64,000 bases of DNA from Flexivirga alba (GCF_042661025.1 NZ_JBHSWH010000001.1:4661930-4725929); one strand, 5' to 3'; numbered from the stretch's first letter, positions 28,586 through 40,468 are shown. Numbers and translations: made by a program. Notes: generated by a model not told the origin, from the sequence alone.

Positions 28586-28588
28586 CAT
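28514..28588 (-). CDS. Micro-ORF 1 of the MSERSER tandem (ABC operon)
   Basis: A 24-codon frame beginning MSERSERANGLKV. Its ATG (28588) overlaps the ATPase stop codon as ATGA, and its own stop overlaps micro-ORF 2. It therefore links the ATPase to the permease through an unbroken chain of stop-start overlaps. Confidence 0.5.
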   Translation of the reverse strand: MSERSERANGLKVNADTRGTRGSA

Positions 28589-29568
28589 GCCGGCTTCCCC
28601 ACGAGCGCTTCGAGGTCGTCCTCGTCGGACTCTGCCTTGTGACCGGTCAGGCTGAGGAAGGCGTCATCGAGAGTGGGTCGACGAATCCCGATGTCCTGCA
28701 CGGTGATCGAGCTCTCGTCGAAGCTGCGGACCGCTTGCAGGAGTGACTGCGTGCCGCCGGTGACCGGCACGATCAACCTGCGGGTGTGTGCGTCGGTCTC
28801 GACCGCCCCGGCACCGACCGTCGCCATGATCTCACCGGCCTCGGGCAGTCGCTCGCCGTCGGCAACGGTGACCTCGAGCCGCTCGCCGCCGACCTGTGCC
28901 TTGAGCTCGTCGGCGGTGCCTTCGGCGATGATCCGACCGCGGTCGATGACCACGATGTTGTCGGCCAGCCGGTCGGCCTCCTCGAGGTATTGGGTGGTCA
29001 GCAGAACCGAGGTGCCCTGGCCGACGAGGGTGTTGATTACGTCCCACATGTCGCCGCGACCCCGCGGGTCGAGCCCGGTAGTCGGCTCGTCGAGGAAGAT
29101 CACCGGAGGCCGGGCGACCAACGCACCTGCGAGGTCGAGCCGGCGTCGCATGCCGCCGGAGTAGGTCTTGGCCGGTCGGCTCGCCGCCTCGTCGAGCCGG
29201 AACTGCCGCAGCAGCTCGGCCGCGCGCGCCTTGGCGTCCTTGGACGACAGGTGGTAGAGCCGCCCGATCATCTCGAGGTTCTCGCGGCCGGTGAGGTATT
29301 CGTCGACGGCCGCGTATTGGCCCGACACCCCGATCTGGCGCCGCACTGCCTGCGGGTCGCGCAGCACATCGGCACCCGCGACCGTCGCCGCGCCCGCGTC
29401 TGGGCGGATCAGCGTGGTGAGCATCCGCACGGTCGTCGTCTTGCCCGCACCATTGGGCCCGAGCACCCCCAGCACGCTGCCCTCAGGCACTCGCAGGCTC
29501 ACGCCATCGACCGCCTTCACGTCCTTGTAATGCTTGACCAGCCCCTCGGCTGTGACCGCGTCGGTCAT
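28585..29568 (-). CDS. ABC exporter ATP-binding protein (DrrA-like)
   Basis: A 327-residue ATPase: Walker A LGPNGAGKTTTVRML, Q-loop IGVSGQYAAVDEYLTG, signature TYSGGMRRRLDLAGAL, Walker B VIFLDEPTTGLDP and the switch region LLTTQYLEEA. The C-terminal DUF4162 region resembles drug-exporter ATPases such as DrrA. ATG 29568 (MTDAVTAEGL) follows GAGGGAGA. Two palindromic sites upstream suggest repressor control, but no regulator gene is adjacent. Confidence 0.93.
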   Translation of the reverse strand: MTDAVTAEGLVKHYKDVKAVDGVSLRVPEGSVLGVLGPNGAGKTTTVRMLTTLIRPDAGAATVAGADVLRDPQAVRRQIGVSGQYAAVDEYLTGRENLEMIGRLYHLSSKDAKARAAELLRQFRLDEAASRPAKTYSGGMRRRLDLAGALVARPPVIFLDEPTTGLDPRGRGDMWDVINTLVGQGTSVLLTTQYLEEADRLADNIVVIDRGRIIAEGTADELKAQVGGERLEVTVADGERLPEAGEIMATVGAGAVETDAHTRRLIVPVTGGTQSLLQAVRSFDESSITVQDIGIRRPTLDDAFLSLTGHKAESDEDDLEALVGKPA

Positions 29569-29638
29569 CTTGTCTCCCTCGTCCCAACTACCCGAAACAA
29601 CGGTCTCACGGACCACTGACATCCGGCCGATCATTTAG

Positions 29639-29675
29639 TCGCGACATATCGCGAGTTCGAGACGACGATATATCG
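29639..29675 (-). promoter_or_regulatory. Candidate operator pair upstream of the exporter operon
   Basis: TCGCGA-CATA-TCGCGA (29639-29654) and the palindrome CGATATATCG (29666-29675) lie 70-105 bp upstream of the ATPase start. CGATATATCG-like sites are typical of PadR-type control of drug exporters in actinobacteria. Assignment to PadR is inference. Confidence 0.5.
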
Positions 29676-29731
29676 CGTTGTGCGTTGCGTCAACGCCATA
29701 GCCGTTCTGATCGAGCGGACCCGTAACGCAC

Positions 29732-29771
29732 CGAGCGGACCCGCAAATCATGGCGATTGCGGGTCCGCTCG
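29732..29771 (-). terminator. Terminator after metB
   Basis: A perfect 15-bp stem, CGAGCGGACCCGCAA and its complement, around a 10-base loop. It lies 33 bp past the metB stop and insulates it from the exporter promoter. A partial copy of the left arm is just beyond it at 29712-29723. Confidence 0.85.
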
Positions 29772-29803
29772 TTCAGGAAGGGGTCCTCTCGATCAGATGA
29801 GGG

Positions 29804-30979
29804 TCATCCGTCGAGGGCTTGCGCGAGGTCGGCGATCAGGTCGTCCGGGTCCTCGATGCCGACCGACAGCCGGATGAGGTCGTTCGGCACCTCGAGCTCC
29901 GTGCCGGCGACGCTGGCGTGCGTCATACGACCGGGGTGCTCGATGAGCGACTCGACGCCACCGAGCGACTCGCCCAGCGTCCAGATCTTGGTGCGACCGA
30001 TCGCGTCAACGGCATGCTGCTCGCCGCCGTCGAGCTGGAAGCTGACCATGCCACCGAACCGGCGCATCTGCTTCGCCGCGATGTCGTGCCCCGGATGACT
30101 GTCCAGGCCCGGGTAGTAGATGTGCGTGACGTCCTTGCGGCCGCGCAAATATTCGACGACCTTCTCGGCGTTGTCGCAGTGTCGCTCCATGCGGACGGCG
30201 AGCGTCTTCAGGCCACGCAGCACGAGCCACGAGTCGAACGGCCCGGCGATCGCACCCATCGAGTTCTGGTGGAAGTCGACGCGCTCGGCAGCGTCCGAGA
30301 ACTCTTTGACACCAATGTTTTCGGCCACCACGACCGCGCCACCAACGACGTCGCTGTGCCCACCGGAGTACTTCGTCGTCGAGTGCATGACGATGTCCGC
30401 ACCGAGGCTGAGTGGCTGCTGCAGGTATGCCGACGCGAACGTGTTGTCAACCGCGAGCAGCGCGCCCGCCTCGTGGGCGATCTGGGCGATCGCCGCGATG
30501 TCGGCGATGCCGAGCAGTGGGTTGGTCGGCGTCTCCAGCCAGACCAGCTTTGTGACGCCCGGACGAATCTCACCGCGTATGGAGTCCGCCTGCGACACCT
30601 TCGCCAGGCTGTAGTCGACGCCCCACACCTTCTGCACCTTGTCGACGAGACGGAACGTGCCGCCATACGCGTCGGTGGGAATGATCATGTGCTCGCCCGG
30701 TCGCAGGATCGCGCGCATGACGCAGTCCTCGGCGGCCAGGCCGGACGAGAACGCGAATCCCTTTGCCCCGCCTTCCAATGCGGCGATGCACTCCTCCAAC
30801 GCGGTGCGCGTGGGGTTGCCCGAACGGGAGTATTCGTAGCCGTCCCGCAGTCCGCCGACACCGTCCTGCTTGTAGGTGGAGGTCTGGTAAATCGCGGGAA
30901 CGACGGCGCCGGTGCGGGGATCGGGCTCTTGCCCGGCATGGATGGCGCGTGTGGAGAAGCCGTGCTGATCATTCGTCAT
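29804..30979 (-). CDS. metB: Cystathionine gamma-synthase
   Basis: A 391-residue PLP enzyme of the Cys/Met metabolism family. The PLP lysine is in MHSTTKYSGGHSD, and YEYSRSGNPTRTALE, LEGGAKGFAFSSGLAAE and LETPTNPLLGIAD are characteristic. Usual role: joining an activated homoserine with cysteine; related lyases look alike, so the exact reaction is inferred. A long open frame on the opposite strand is a shadow. Confidence 0.92.
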   Translation of the reverse strand: MTNDQHGFSTRAIHAGQEPDPRTGAVVPAIYQTSTYKQDGVGGLRDGYEYSRSGNPTRTALEECIAALEGGAKGFAFSSGLAAEDCVMRAILRPGEHMIIPTDAYGGTFRLVDKVQKVWGVDYSLAKVSQADSIRGEIRPGVTKLVWLETPTNPLLGIADIAAIAQIAHEAGALLAVDNTFASAYLQQPLSLGADIVMHSTTKYSGGHSDVVGGAVVVAENIGVKEFSDAAERVDFHQNSMGAIAGPFDSWLVLRGLKTLAVRMERHCDNAEKVVEYLRGRKDVTHIYYPGLDSHPGHDIAAKQMRRFGGMVSFQLDGGEQHAVDAIGRTKIWTLGESLGGVESLIEHPGRMTHASVAGTELEVPNDLIRLSVGIEDPDDLIADLAQALDG

Positions 30980-31021
30980 GATCCAACCCTACGGTCACGT
31001 CGATCTGGCATCGTGACGGTC

Positions 31022-32791
31022 ATGACGAGTGATGTCGACTTCCGTGGGCTCGGTGCCCACCCGCACGATGGAGGAACCCGATTCGGAGTGTGGGCTCCGC
31101 ACGCCGAGTCTGTCTCCGTGGTCGGTGACTTCAACGACTGGAACGACGCAACGAGTCCGCTCACCCGTGACGGTGATGTTTGGAGTGCAGACGTCGCCGA
31201 CGCGGCACCTGGGCACGAGTACAAGTTCGCGATCAGCAGTGGCGGCAAGATGTCCCAACGGATCGACCCCTACGCACGCCAGTGCACGAACTCGGTCGGC
31301 AACGGGATCATCTATGCCGACAGCACCTTCGAGTGGGGCGACGACAGCTTCCGGTGCCCACCGATGAATGAGCTCGTGATCTACGAGACGCATGTCGGAT
31401 CGTTCGTCACCGACGGCCAGGGCGTCGGCCGACTCGGCGAGGTTGCCACGAAGCTCGATTACCTGAAGTCGTTGGGCATCAACGCGATTCAGCTGATGCC
31501 CCTGATGGAGTTCGCAGGCGACTATTCATGGGGGTACAACCCCGCTCACGTGTTCGCGGTCGAGTCAGCGTATGGCGGGCCCGACGCACTCAAGCGACTC
31601 GTCAAGGCCGCCCACGAGCACGGGATCGCCGTGATCATCGACGTGGTCTACAACCACTTCGGCCCCTCCGACCTCGACATGTGGCAGTTCGACGGCTGGA
31701 GCGAGAACGACAAGGGCGGCATCTACTTCTTCGAGGACTGGCGGTCGACGACACCGTGGGGCGACACCCGACCGGACTACGGCCGTCATGAGGTGCGCCA
31801 GTTCATCGCCGACAACGCGCGCATGTGGCTGGCCAACTACCACGCCGACGGCTTGCGGTGGGACATGACGCCATACATCCGCAGTGTCGACGCGACCGTG
31901 GAGAACATCCCCGAAGGACGCGTCATGTGCCGCGAGATCAACGACGAGATCCGCCGCGACTTCCCCGACTGCGTCTCCATCGCGGAGGACCTGCACGGCG
32001 ATCCGACGGTGACCTCCATCGCGGAGGGCGGTGCCGGGTTCCACTCGCAATGGGACAACCACTTCGTCCATCCGATACGGGACGCGATCATCCCCGCAGA
32101 TGATGCCGCACGCTCGATGGCGTCGGTCGCCGACGCCGTCACCTGGTCGTATGGCGACGCGTTCGACCGCGTCATTTACACGGAGTCCCACGACGAAGTC
32201 GCCAACGGACATGCCCGCGTGCCCCAGGAGGCCGACCCGAACGATCCCACCAGCGCACGAGCCCAGAAGGCATCGGTTCTGGGCGCAGCGCTCACCCTCA
32301 CTTCACCGGGGATCCCGATGCTCTTCATGGGCCAGGAGTTCCTGCAGGACGAGTGGTTCCGTGACAACGTGCCTCTCGACTGGTCCGGCCTGGGCGAGTT
32401 CCACGGCATCGCGGTGCTTCACCAGGACCTGATCCGGCTCCGCCGCAACGCGGACAACACGACGCGCGGGTTGTCCGGCCAGCACGTCGCGGTGCTCGAC
32501 GCCGACGAGGCCGCCAAGGTGATCGCGTACCACCGATGGATGGACGGCGGGCCAGGTGACGACGTCACGGTCGTGGTCAATCTGAGTGGCGCCACGCACG
32601 AGAACGTCGGCGTGCAGTTCCCATCCGCCGGGCGTTGGAAACTTGTCCTCAACACCGACGCCACGGTCTACAGCAGCAGCTTCACCGGCACATGGGTCGG
32701 TGATGCCGACGCGCAGGATCACGGCGGTGCGGCGATCGCCCAGGTGACGTTGCCGCCATACACCGCGCTCATCTTCGCCCGCACCGAGTAG
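31022..32791 (+). CDS. GH13 alpha-glucan enzyme (branching enzyme/trehalohydrolase-like)
   Basis: A 589-residue enzyme. An N-terminal CBM48-type domain (RFGVWAPHAESVSVVGDFNDW) precedes the GH13 barrel, with VIIDVVYNHFG, nucleophile Asp in DGLRWDMT, acid Glu in VSIAEDLHG and the last Asp in YTESHDEVANG. These blocks match GlgB/TreZ relatives annotated as 1,4-alpha-glucan branching enzymes. The exact specificity (branching, trehalose release or hydrolysis) cannot be told by eye. ATG 31022 is the first start after metB; the frame extends upstream only as antisense of metB. Confidence 0.85.
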   Translation: MTSDVDFRGLGAHPHDGGTRFGVWAPHAESVSVVGDFNDWNDATSPLTRDGDVWSADVADAAPGHEYKFAISSGGKMSQRIDPYARQCTNSVGNGIIYADSTFEWGDDSFRCPPMNELVIYETHVGSFVTDGQGVGRLGEVATKLDYLKSLGINAIQLMPLMEFAGDYSWGYNPAHVFAVESAYGGPDALKRLVKAAHEHGIAVIIDVVYNHFGPSDLDMWQFDGWSENDKGGIYFFEDWRSTTPWGDTRPDYGRHEVRQFIADNARMWLANYHADGLRWDMTPYIRSVDATVENIPEGRVMCREINDEIRRDFPDCVSIAEDLHGDPTVTSIAEGGAGFHSQWDNHFVHPIRDAIIPADDAARSMASVADAVTWSYGDAFDRVIYTESHDEVANGHARVPQEADPNDPTSARAQKASVLGAALTLTSPGIPMLFMGQEFLQDEWFRDNVPLDWSGLGEFHGIAVLHQDLIRLRRNADNTTRGLSGQHVAVLDADEAAKVIAYHRWMDGGPGDDVTVVVNLSGATHENVGVQFPSAGRWKLVLNTDATVYSSSFTGTWVGDADAQDHGGAAIAQVTLPPYTALIFARTE

Positions 32792-32801
32792 GCGCTCGGG
32801 C

Positions 32802-35827
<3,026 letters not shown>

Positions 35828-35884
35828 CGGGACAGGTTACCGAGCGCGGGGCGATCCACTCACGTCACGGCCAAATTTCTATAA

Positions 35885-35945
35885 ACAAGTTTGATTGACA
35901 AAAGGGAGAACCAGGAGCAGTCTTCTAAAAGAAGCACATTTGCAC
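35885..35945 (+). promoter_or_regulatory. AT-rich promoter region of the doxX operon
   Basis: An AT-rich island in otherwise GC-rich DNA. It holds TTGACA (35895-35900) as a possible -35 and the inverted repeat CTTCT-AAA-AGAAG (35922-35934) as a possible operator. No convincing -10 at standard spacing was found. A GAAGGGA ribosome-binding site precedes the doxX start. Confidence 0.4.
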
Positions 35946-35962
35946 GATAGAAGGGAACCGTC

Positions 35963-36451
35963 ATGAACACCTCAACCGCTCCGTCCGACAGATCAGGGGT
36001 CCGATCGTCAGTCTTGGACCGCGCACGTCGGGAGCCCGCGTATGCCGCGTTCTGGATCCTGCGGATCGGGTTCGTGGTCCTGCCGCTGTGGATGGGCCTG
36101 GACAAGTTCATGAAGGTGCTCAACCCGGACTGGCCCGGCTACCTGGCCTCCTGGATCGTGGACCTACTGCCGTTCTCGGCCCAGACCGCGATGTATGTCG
36201 TCGGCGCGATCGAGATCCTCGCGGGCATCATGGTGGCGCTCAAGCCGCGGTATGCCACCTATGTCGTCGCGCTCTGGCTGGCCGGCATCATCATCAATCT
36301 GCTGACCTTCTCCGGCTTCTACGACATCGCATTGCGTGACTTCGGTCTGCTGCTCGCCGCGCTGGTATTGGCTCTGTTGGCGTCCGTCTACGACCGGCCG
36401 CTTGCCCGTCATACGCAGGTCACGGCGACGACACGGCAGACCGTTCGATGA
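35963..36451 (+). CDS. DoxX-like membrane protein
   Basis: A 162-residue protein with four hydrophobic segments (LRIGFVVLPLWMGLDKFMK, AMYVVGAIEILAGIMVAL, VVALWLAGIIINLLTFSG, FGLLLAALVLALLASV). This is the DoxX/DoxD-like fold seen in small quinone- or thiol-linked membrane proteins. Function is unknown. The stop overlaps the transaldolase start as ATGA, so it leads a coupled three-gene operon. Confidence 0.8.
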   Translation: MNTSTAPSDRSGVRSSVLDRARREPAYAAFWILRIGFVVLPLWMGLDKFMKVLNPDWPGYLASWIVDLLPFSAQTAMYVVGAIEILAGIMVALKPRYATYVVALWLAGIIINLLTFSGFYDIALRDFGLLLAALVLALLASVYDRPLARHTQVTATTRQTVR

Positions 36452-37596
36452 GCTTGCCGAACACCGATCCCGAGCCGCTCGTCGCGCTCACGGAGGCAGG
36501 CGTGTCCATCTGGCTGGACGACCTGAGCCGCGACCTGCTGGCCTCGGGTGGGCTCGCCGACTTCGTCCGCGACCAGCAGGTCAGCGGAGTCACCACCAAT
36601 CCGTCGATCTTCGCCGCGGCCATCGGCCGCGGCGCGGCATACGGCGAACAGCTCGCCGAGCTCGCGACGGCGGATGCCACGGCGAGCCAGGCATTGCGCG
36701 CGATGACCACTCGCGACGTGCAGTTGGCGTGCGACGTGTTGCGACCTGTCTTCGACGCGACCGACGGGGTCGACGGGCGGGTGTCGATCGAAGTCGACCC
36801 GCGGCTGGCGGACGACACCGACGCGACGATCGCGGAGGCGCGCGAGTTGTGGCAACAGGTGGACCGGCCGAACCTGTTCGTCAAGATCCCGGCCGCGTTG
36901 CGGAGCCTGCCTGCAATCACCCGCTGCCTGGCCGAGGGCATCAGCATCAACATCACGCTGATCTTCTCGCTGCAGCGTTATCAGCAGGTCATTGATGCAT
37001 TCCTGGACGGGATGGAGCAGGCGCAGCGAGCCGGTCGCGACCTGCACGTGATCACCTCCGTGGCGTCCTTCTTCGTCTCCCGGATGGACGCCGAGATCGA
37101 CGCCCGGCTGGACGCTCTCGGGGATGGGCGCGCACCGGAGCTGCGCGGCCGGGCGGCGATCGCCAACGCCCGTCTCGCCTACCAGCGCTACGAAGAGATG
37201 CTGCAGTCTGCTCGATGGGCCGCGCTCGCAGCGGCGGGCGCCCGGCCCCAACGGCCGCTGTGGGCATCCACGTCGACCAAGGACCCGGCATACGACGACA
37301 CGAGGTATGTCGTCGAGCTCGTCGCGCCGGACACCGTCAACACCATGCCCGAGTCGACGTTGCAAGCGGTCGCTGACCACGGAAGGGTCCCGAAGGACTC
37401 GATCCGCGGCACGTACCGGGACGCCCAGCAGACGCTGGAGCAGCTGTCCGCGATCGGCATCGACTACGACGACGTCGTCTCCACTCTCGAGGCCCGTGGT
37501 GTGGCGAAATTCCAGGACGCATGGAGCGCGCTGCAGGGCCAGATCGACACCGCCCTGACCGACCTACGCAACCAAGGACGTGTGGACCATGCCTGA
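36448..37596 (+). CDS. tal: Transaldolase
   Basis: A 382-residue class I aldolase-fold enzyme of the non-oxidative pentose phosphate pathway. The early block is WLDDLSRDLLASG with VSGVTTNPSIF. The Schiff-base lysine is in NLFVKIPA, and ISINITLIFSLQRY and LWASTSTKDPAYDDTRYV follow. Unusually it is not beside transketolase or zwf but sits between a DoxX-like gene and an oxidoreductase, with overlaps on both sides. It may be a second copy. Confidence 0.93.
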   Translation: MSLPNTDPEPLVALTEAGVSIWLDDLSRDLLASGGLADFVRDQQVSGVTTNPSIFAAAIGRGAAYGEQLAELATADATASQALRAMTTRDVQLACDVLRPVFDATDGVDGRVSIEVDPRLADDTDATIAEARELWQQVDRPNLFVKIPAALRSLPAITRCLAEGISINITLIFSLQRYQQVIDAFLDGMEQAQRAGRDLHVITSVASFFVSRMDAEIDARLDALGDGRAPELRGRAAIANARLAYQRYEEMLQSARWAALAAAGARPQRPLWASTSTKDPAYDDTRYVVELVAPDTVNTMPESTLQAVADHGRVPKDSIRGTYRDAQQTLEQLSAIGIDYDDVVSTLEARGVAKFQDAWSALQGQIDTALTDLRNQGRVDHA

Positions 37597-38824
37597 CCCC
37601 GAGAAGTTCGTCGTCGTCGGTGGCGGACTCGCCGGCGCCAAGACCGTCGAGGCACTGCGCAAGCGCGGCTTCACCGGTGAAATCACCCTGTTTGCAGCCG
37701 AATCCGAGCTTCCCTACGAACGGCCGCCGCTGTCCAAGGGCTACCTCGGCGATGCCGGCACGTTCGACAAAGCCGTCCTGCACCCACGCAGTTGGTATGA
37801 CGACGAGCGGATCGACCTGCAGCTGGGCACCCGAGTCACCGCGATCGACCCTGCACGGCACGAGGTGCGCACTGAGGGCGGGGACGTCGCCGGCTACGAC
37901 AAGCTCGTGCTCGCGACCGGGTCCACCCCGCGGTTGTTGCCGCTGCCGGGTGCCGACGCGCAGCGGGTGTTGACCTTGCGCACCAGGCAGGACGCCGACG
38001 TCATCCGCGAATCCTTCGGCGCAGGAAGGCAACTCGTCATCATCGGCGGCGGCTGGATCGGTTTGGAAGTGGCTGCGGCTGCACGGACGGCCGACACCCA
38101 GGTCACCGTGCTGGAAGCGGCCGAGCTGCCTCTCCTGGCCGTGCTCGGCCCGGAGCTGGGTGCGGTCTTTGCCGGGCTGCACCGGGAGCACGGAGTCGAC
38201 CTCCGGCTCGGTGTCAGCGTCACCGCCATACAGACTCAGGACGGCGCTGCAGTCGGCGTGAGCCTGGCGGACGGCAGCATCGTGCCGGCCGACGCAGTGC
38301 TCATCGGTGTCGGCGCAGCGCCAAACGTCGAGTTGGCGAAGGACGCCGGTCTGGCCGTTGACGGTGGCGTGCTCGTCGATGCCTCGCTGCGCACCAGCGA
38401 CCCCGACATCTATGCGGTGGGAGACATCGCAGCACACGACCACCCGTTCCTGCGCTGTCGCATCCGGGTCGAACACTGGGCGACAGCGTTGCACCAACCG
38501 ACCGCGGTAGCTGCGTCAATGCTCGGTGAGACAACGGAATTCACCGATCTTCCATACTTCTTCAGCGACCAGTACGACCTCGGCATGGAGTACGTCGGAC
38601 ACCCGTCACCGCAGGACCGCCTCGTCGTGCGTGGCGATCTGCCCAGGCGCGAATTCATCGCGTTCTGGATGGACGGCGACGACCACCTGACCGCAGCGAT
38701 GAACGTCAACGTCTGGGACGTCATCGACGAGATCAAGCCGCTGCTAACAAGTCGCGTCCGGGTCGACCCCGCACGACTTGCCAATGTAGACGTACCGCTG
38801 TCGTCGTTTCTGCCGAATCGCTGA
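37589..38824 (+). CDS. FAD-dependent ferredoxin reductase-like oxidoreductase
   Basis: A 411-residue flavoprotein. The FAD fold begins FVVVGGGLAGAKTVEALR, with LPYERPPLSKGYL, the NAD(P)H fold LVIIGGGWIGLEVAAAA and the second FAD motif DIYAVGDIAAHDHP. This is the class that reduces ferredoxins or rubredoxins for P450s and dioxygenases (rhodocoxin reductase type). Partners are not in the window. ATG 37589 overlaps the transaldolase stop by 8 bp. Confidence 0.9.
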   Translation: MPDPEKFVVVGGGLAGAKTVEALRKRGFTGEITLFAAESELPYERPPLSKGYLGDAGTFDKAVLHPRSWYDDERIDLQLGTRVTAIDPARHEVRTEGGDVAGYDKLVLATGSTPRLLPLPGADAQRVLTLRTRQDADVIRESFGAGRQLVIIGGGWIGLEVAAAARTADTQVTVLEAAELPLLAVLGPELGAVFAGLHREHGVDLRLGVSVTAIQTQDGAAVGVSLADGSIVPADAVLIGVGAAPNVELAKDAGLAVDGGVLVDASLRTSDPDIYAVGDIAAHDHPFLRCRIRVEHWATALHQPTAVAASMLGETTEFTDLPYFFSDQYDLGMEYVGHPSPQDRLVVRGDLPRREFIAFWMDGDDHLTAAMNVNVWDVIDEIKPLLTSRVRVDPARLANVDVPLSSFLPNR

Positions 38825-38905
38825 GCATCGGCCGACGGGTTCCTTTACTCTTTCTTTACCCGGCGAGCGCGCCGTAGAACCCTCCTCGCCGAAAGATCGA
38901 TCCTC

Positions 38906-39379
38906 ATGCGTCGTCTTGCACCCACCGTTGTCGCCGTTTCCGTTGCCGTGGGACTGACGGTGCCCCTTGCGGCACCGGCCCACGCAGCCACCACGCTGAA
39001 ATTTGCCCGCTTCTACGCCGACCAGCCCGGGTCGGACACGCCGTACACGACGACGCGGCTCAACCGGGAGTACATCCAGGTCAAGAACATCACCCGGGCG
39101 ACGCTCAGCTTGAACGGCTACCTGATCCACGACCGGAAGAACTACCACGTCTACCGCTTCCCGAAGACCTTCCGTCTCGGCGCGGGCAAGACGGTCACGG
39201 TGCACACCGGGAGGGGCACCAACACCTCCGCCAACCTCTACTGGGGACTGCGCTCGATGGCGTGGAACAACACCGGCGATACCGCATACCTGATGAAGGG
39301 TTCGACGAAGATCACCAGCTGCACCTACACGCCGATCAGGGCGCAGCTTGCCGCGAAGACCGGCTACAAGAACTGCTGA
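38906..39379 (+). CDS. Secreted lamin-tail-like domain protein
   Basis: A 157-residue exported protein: signal peptide ending APAHAATT (residues 1-27), then a lamin-tail-like beta domain (EYIQVKNITRATLSLNGYLIHD, FRLGAGKTVTVHTGRG, AYLMKGSTKITSCTY). Two cysteines near the end could form a disulfide. Actinobacteria secrete several such proteins; their role is unclear. Confidence 0.8.
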   Translation: MRRLAPTVVAVSVAVGLTVPLAAPAHAATTLKFARFYADQPGSDTPYTTTRLNREYIQVKNITRATLSLNGYLIHDRKNYHVYRFPKTFRLGAGKTVTVHTGRGTNTSANLYWGLRSMAWNNTGDTAYLMKGSTKITSCTYTPIRAQLAAKTGYKNC

Positions 39380-39418
39380 CCCGGGAAGGCTTCCGCTCAC
39401 CTTTTCGTTGTGGTGAGC

Positions 39419-40126
39419 ATGAGTTTCCTCTTCGGCCGTAAGACGTCCATGGTGTCCCCCGACGAAGCGCTGCCCGGTCGCCAGGCGCAGCTGCCCGGCA
39501 TACCCGAGAAGCACGAAGTGCTCGGCAGCCCGTTGCAGGGACCGTGGCCCGACGGCACTCAATTGCTGTATGTCGCAATGGGTTGTTTCTGGGGCACGGA
39601 GCGGATCTTCTGGCAGCAGCCGGGCGTCGTGTCGACGGCGGCCGGTTACATGGGCGGCTACACGCCCAACCCGACCTACGAAGAGACCTGCACCGGGCGC
39701 ACTGGACACACCGAGGCGGTGCTGGTCGCCTACGACCCGGCGAAGACCTCGCCGGAACTGCTGCTCAAGGCGTTCTGGGAGAACCACGACTCGACCACTG
39801 CAAATCAGCAGGGCAACGACCTCGGCACCCAGTACCGCTCAGCGATTTATTGGACGACGCCGGAGCAGGAACAGGCCGCGATCGCGACGCGAGATGCGTT
39901 CCAAAAAGTGTTGCACGACAACGGTTTCGGTGAGATCAGCACCGAGATCCGGCCTGCAGCCGAAGCGGGGCCGTTCTTCTACGCCGAGGACTACCACCAG
40001 CAGTACCTGCACAAGAACCCGGCTGGCTATTGCAATCACGGCCCGAACGGCATGACCTGTCCTGTCGGCATACTCCGCCAGGACCAGCTGCCCAGCCAGG
40101 AGTCGGTGCTGCGCGCGCAGGAGTAA
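39419..40126 (+). CDS. msrA: Peptide methionine sulfoxide reductase MsrA
   Basis: A 235-residue enzyme that reduces methionine-S-sulfoxide. The active-site Cys is in VAMGCFWGTERIFWQ, followed by GYMGGYTPNPTYEETCTGRTGHTEAV and AEDYHQQYLHKNP. ATG 39419 is used. Just before it, GCTCACC and GGTGAGC pair into a hairpin (39395-39418) that hides the GGTGA in front of the start, which may reduce translation. Confidence 0.95.
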   Translation: MSFLFGRKTSMVSPDEALPGRQAQLPGIPEKHEVLGSPLQGPWPDGTQLLYVAMGCFWGTERIFWQQPGVVSTAAGYMGGYTPNPTYEETCTGRTGHTEAVLVAYDPAKTSPELLLKAFWENHDSTTANQQGNDLGTQYRSAIYWTTPEQEQAAIATRDAFQKVLHDNGFGEISTEIRPAAEAGPFFYAEDYHQQYLHKNPAGYCNHGPNGMTCPVGILRQDQLPSQESVLRAQE

Positions 40127-40132
40127 CGCGGT

Positions 40133-40465
40133 CTAATCGACCACGACGACGGTGATGCGTCGTCGCTGCAGTGCAGCGTCCGGCGCCTCCCACGGTCGAG
40201 CCTGCACCAGCTCGACCGTGGTCGTCCCGATGCGTAGGCCGGTGAGCGTCACCGTCTCCGGTGCGCTCACCCCCGGTGCCGCTTGCGAACCGCCACTGCC
40301 CTCGAGTCCGCGATGCCACTGTGCCTCAACGACATCCGAGCCGGCCAGCGACTCCCACCGATAACCGGCGGTCCCGAGGCCGGGCAGGCGAAGCGCCATC
40401 GACTGCCCGACCCGCAGGATCAGTTGCTCCGGGACGTCCACGTCCCCCTCCTCGCGGCTGGCCAT
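40133..40465 (-). CDS. Chagasin-like cysteine protease inhibitor (family I42)
   Basis: A 110-residue protein with the three loops of chagasin-type inhibitors: GLGTAGYRW (usual NPTTGYxW), a Gly-rich middle loop (LEGSGGSQAAPG) and ARPWE (usual RPW). It ends RRITVVVVD, the typical last strand. It has no signal peptide. Its start is 3 bp from the stop of a papain-like protease, the enzyme class this family blocks. An inhibitor or self-protection role is therefore a strong inference. Confidence 0.85.
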   Translation of the reverse strand: MASREEGDVDVPEQLILRVGQSMALRLPGLGTAGYRWESLAGSDVVEAQWHRGLEGSGGSQAAPGVSAPETVTLTGLRIGTTTVELVQARPWEAPDAALQRRRITVVVVD

Positions 40466-40468
40466 CGG

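Noticed and set aside
28443..28588. CRISPR-like array or phage attachment site for the tandem repeats
   Set aside because: Only two adjacent units with no spacers, and each unit is an ORF coupled to its neighbours.
29819..31021. N-terminal 400-residue extension of the GH13 enzyme
   Set aside because: It lies antisense to metB; the enzyme's own domain structure starts at ATG 31022.
35828..35962. T-box leader for glycyl-tRNA synthetase
   Set aside because: No T-box sequence or terminator-antiterminator pair is visible; the AT-rich segment reads as a promoter for the opposite gene.
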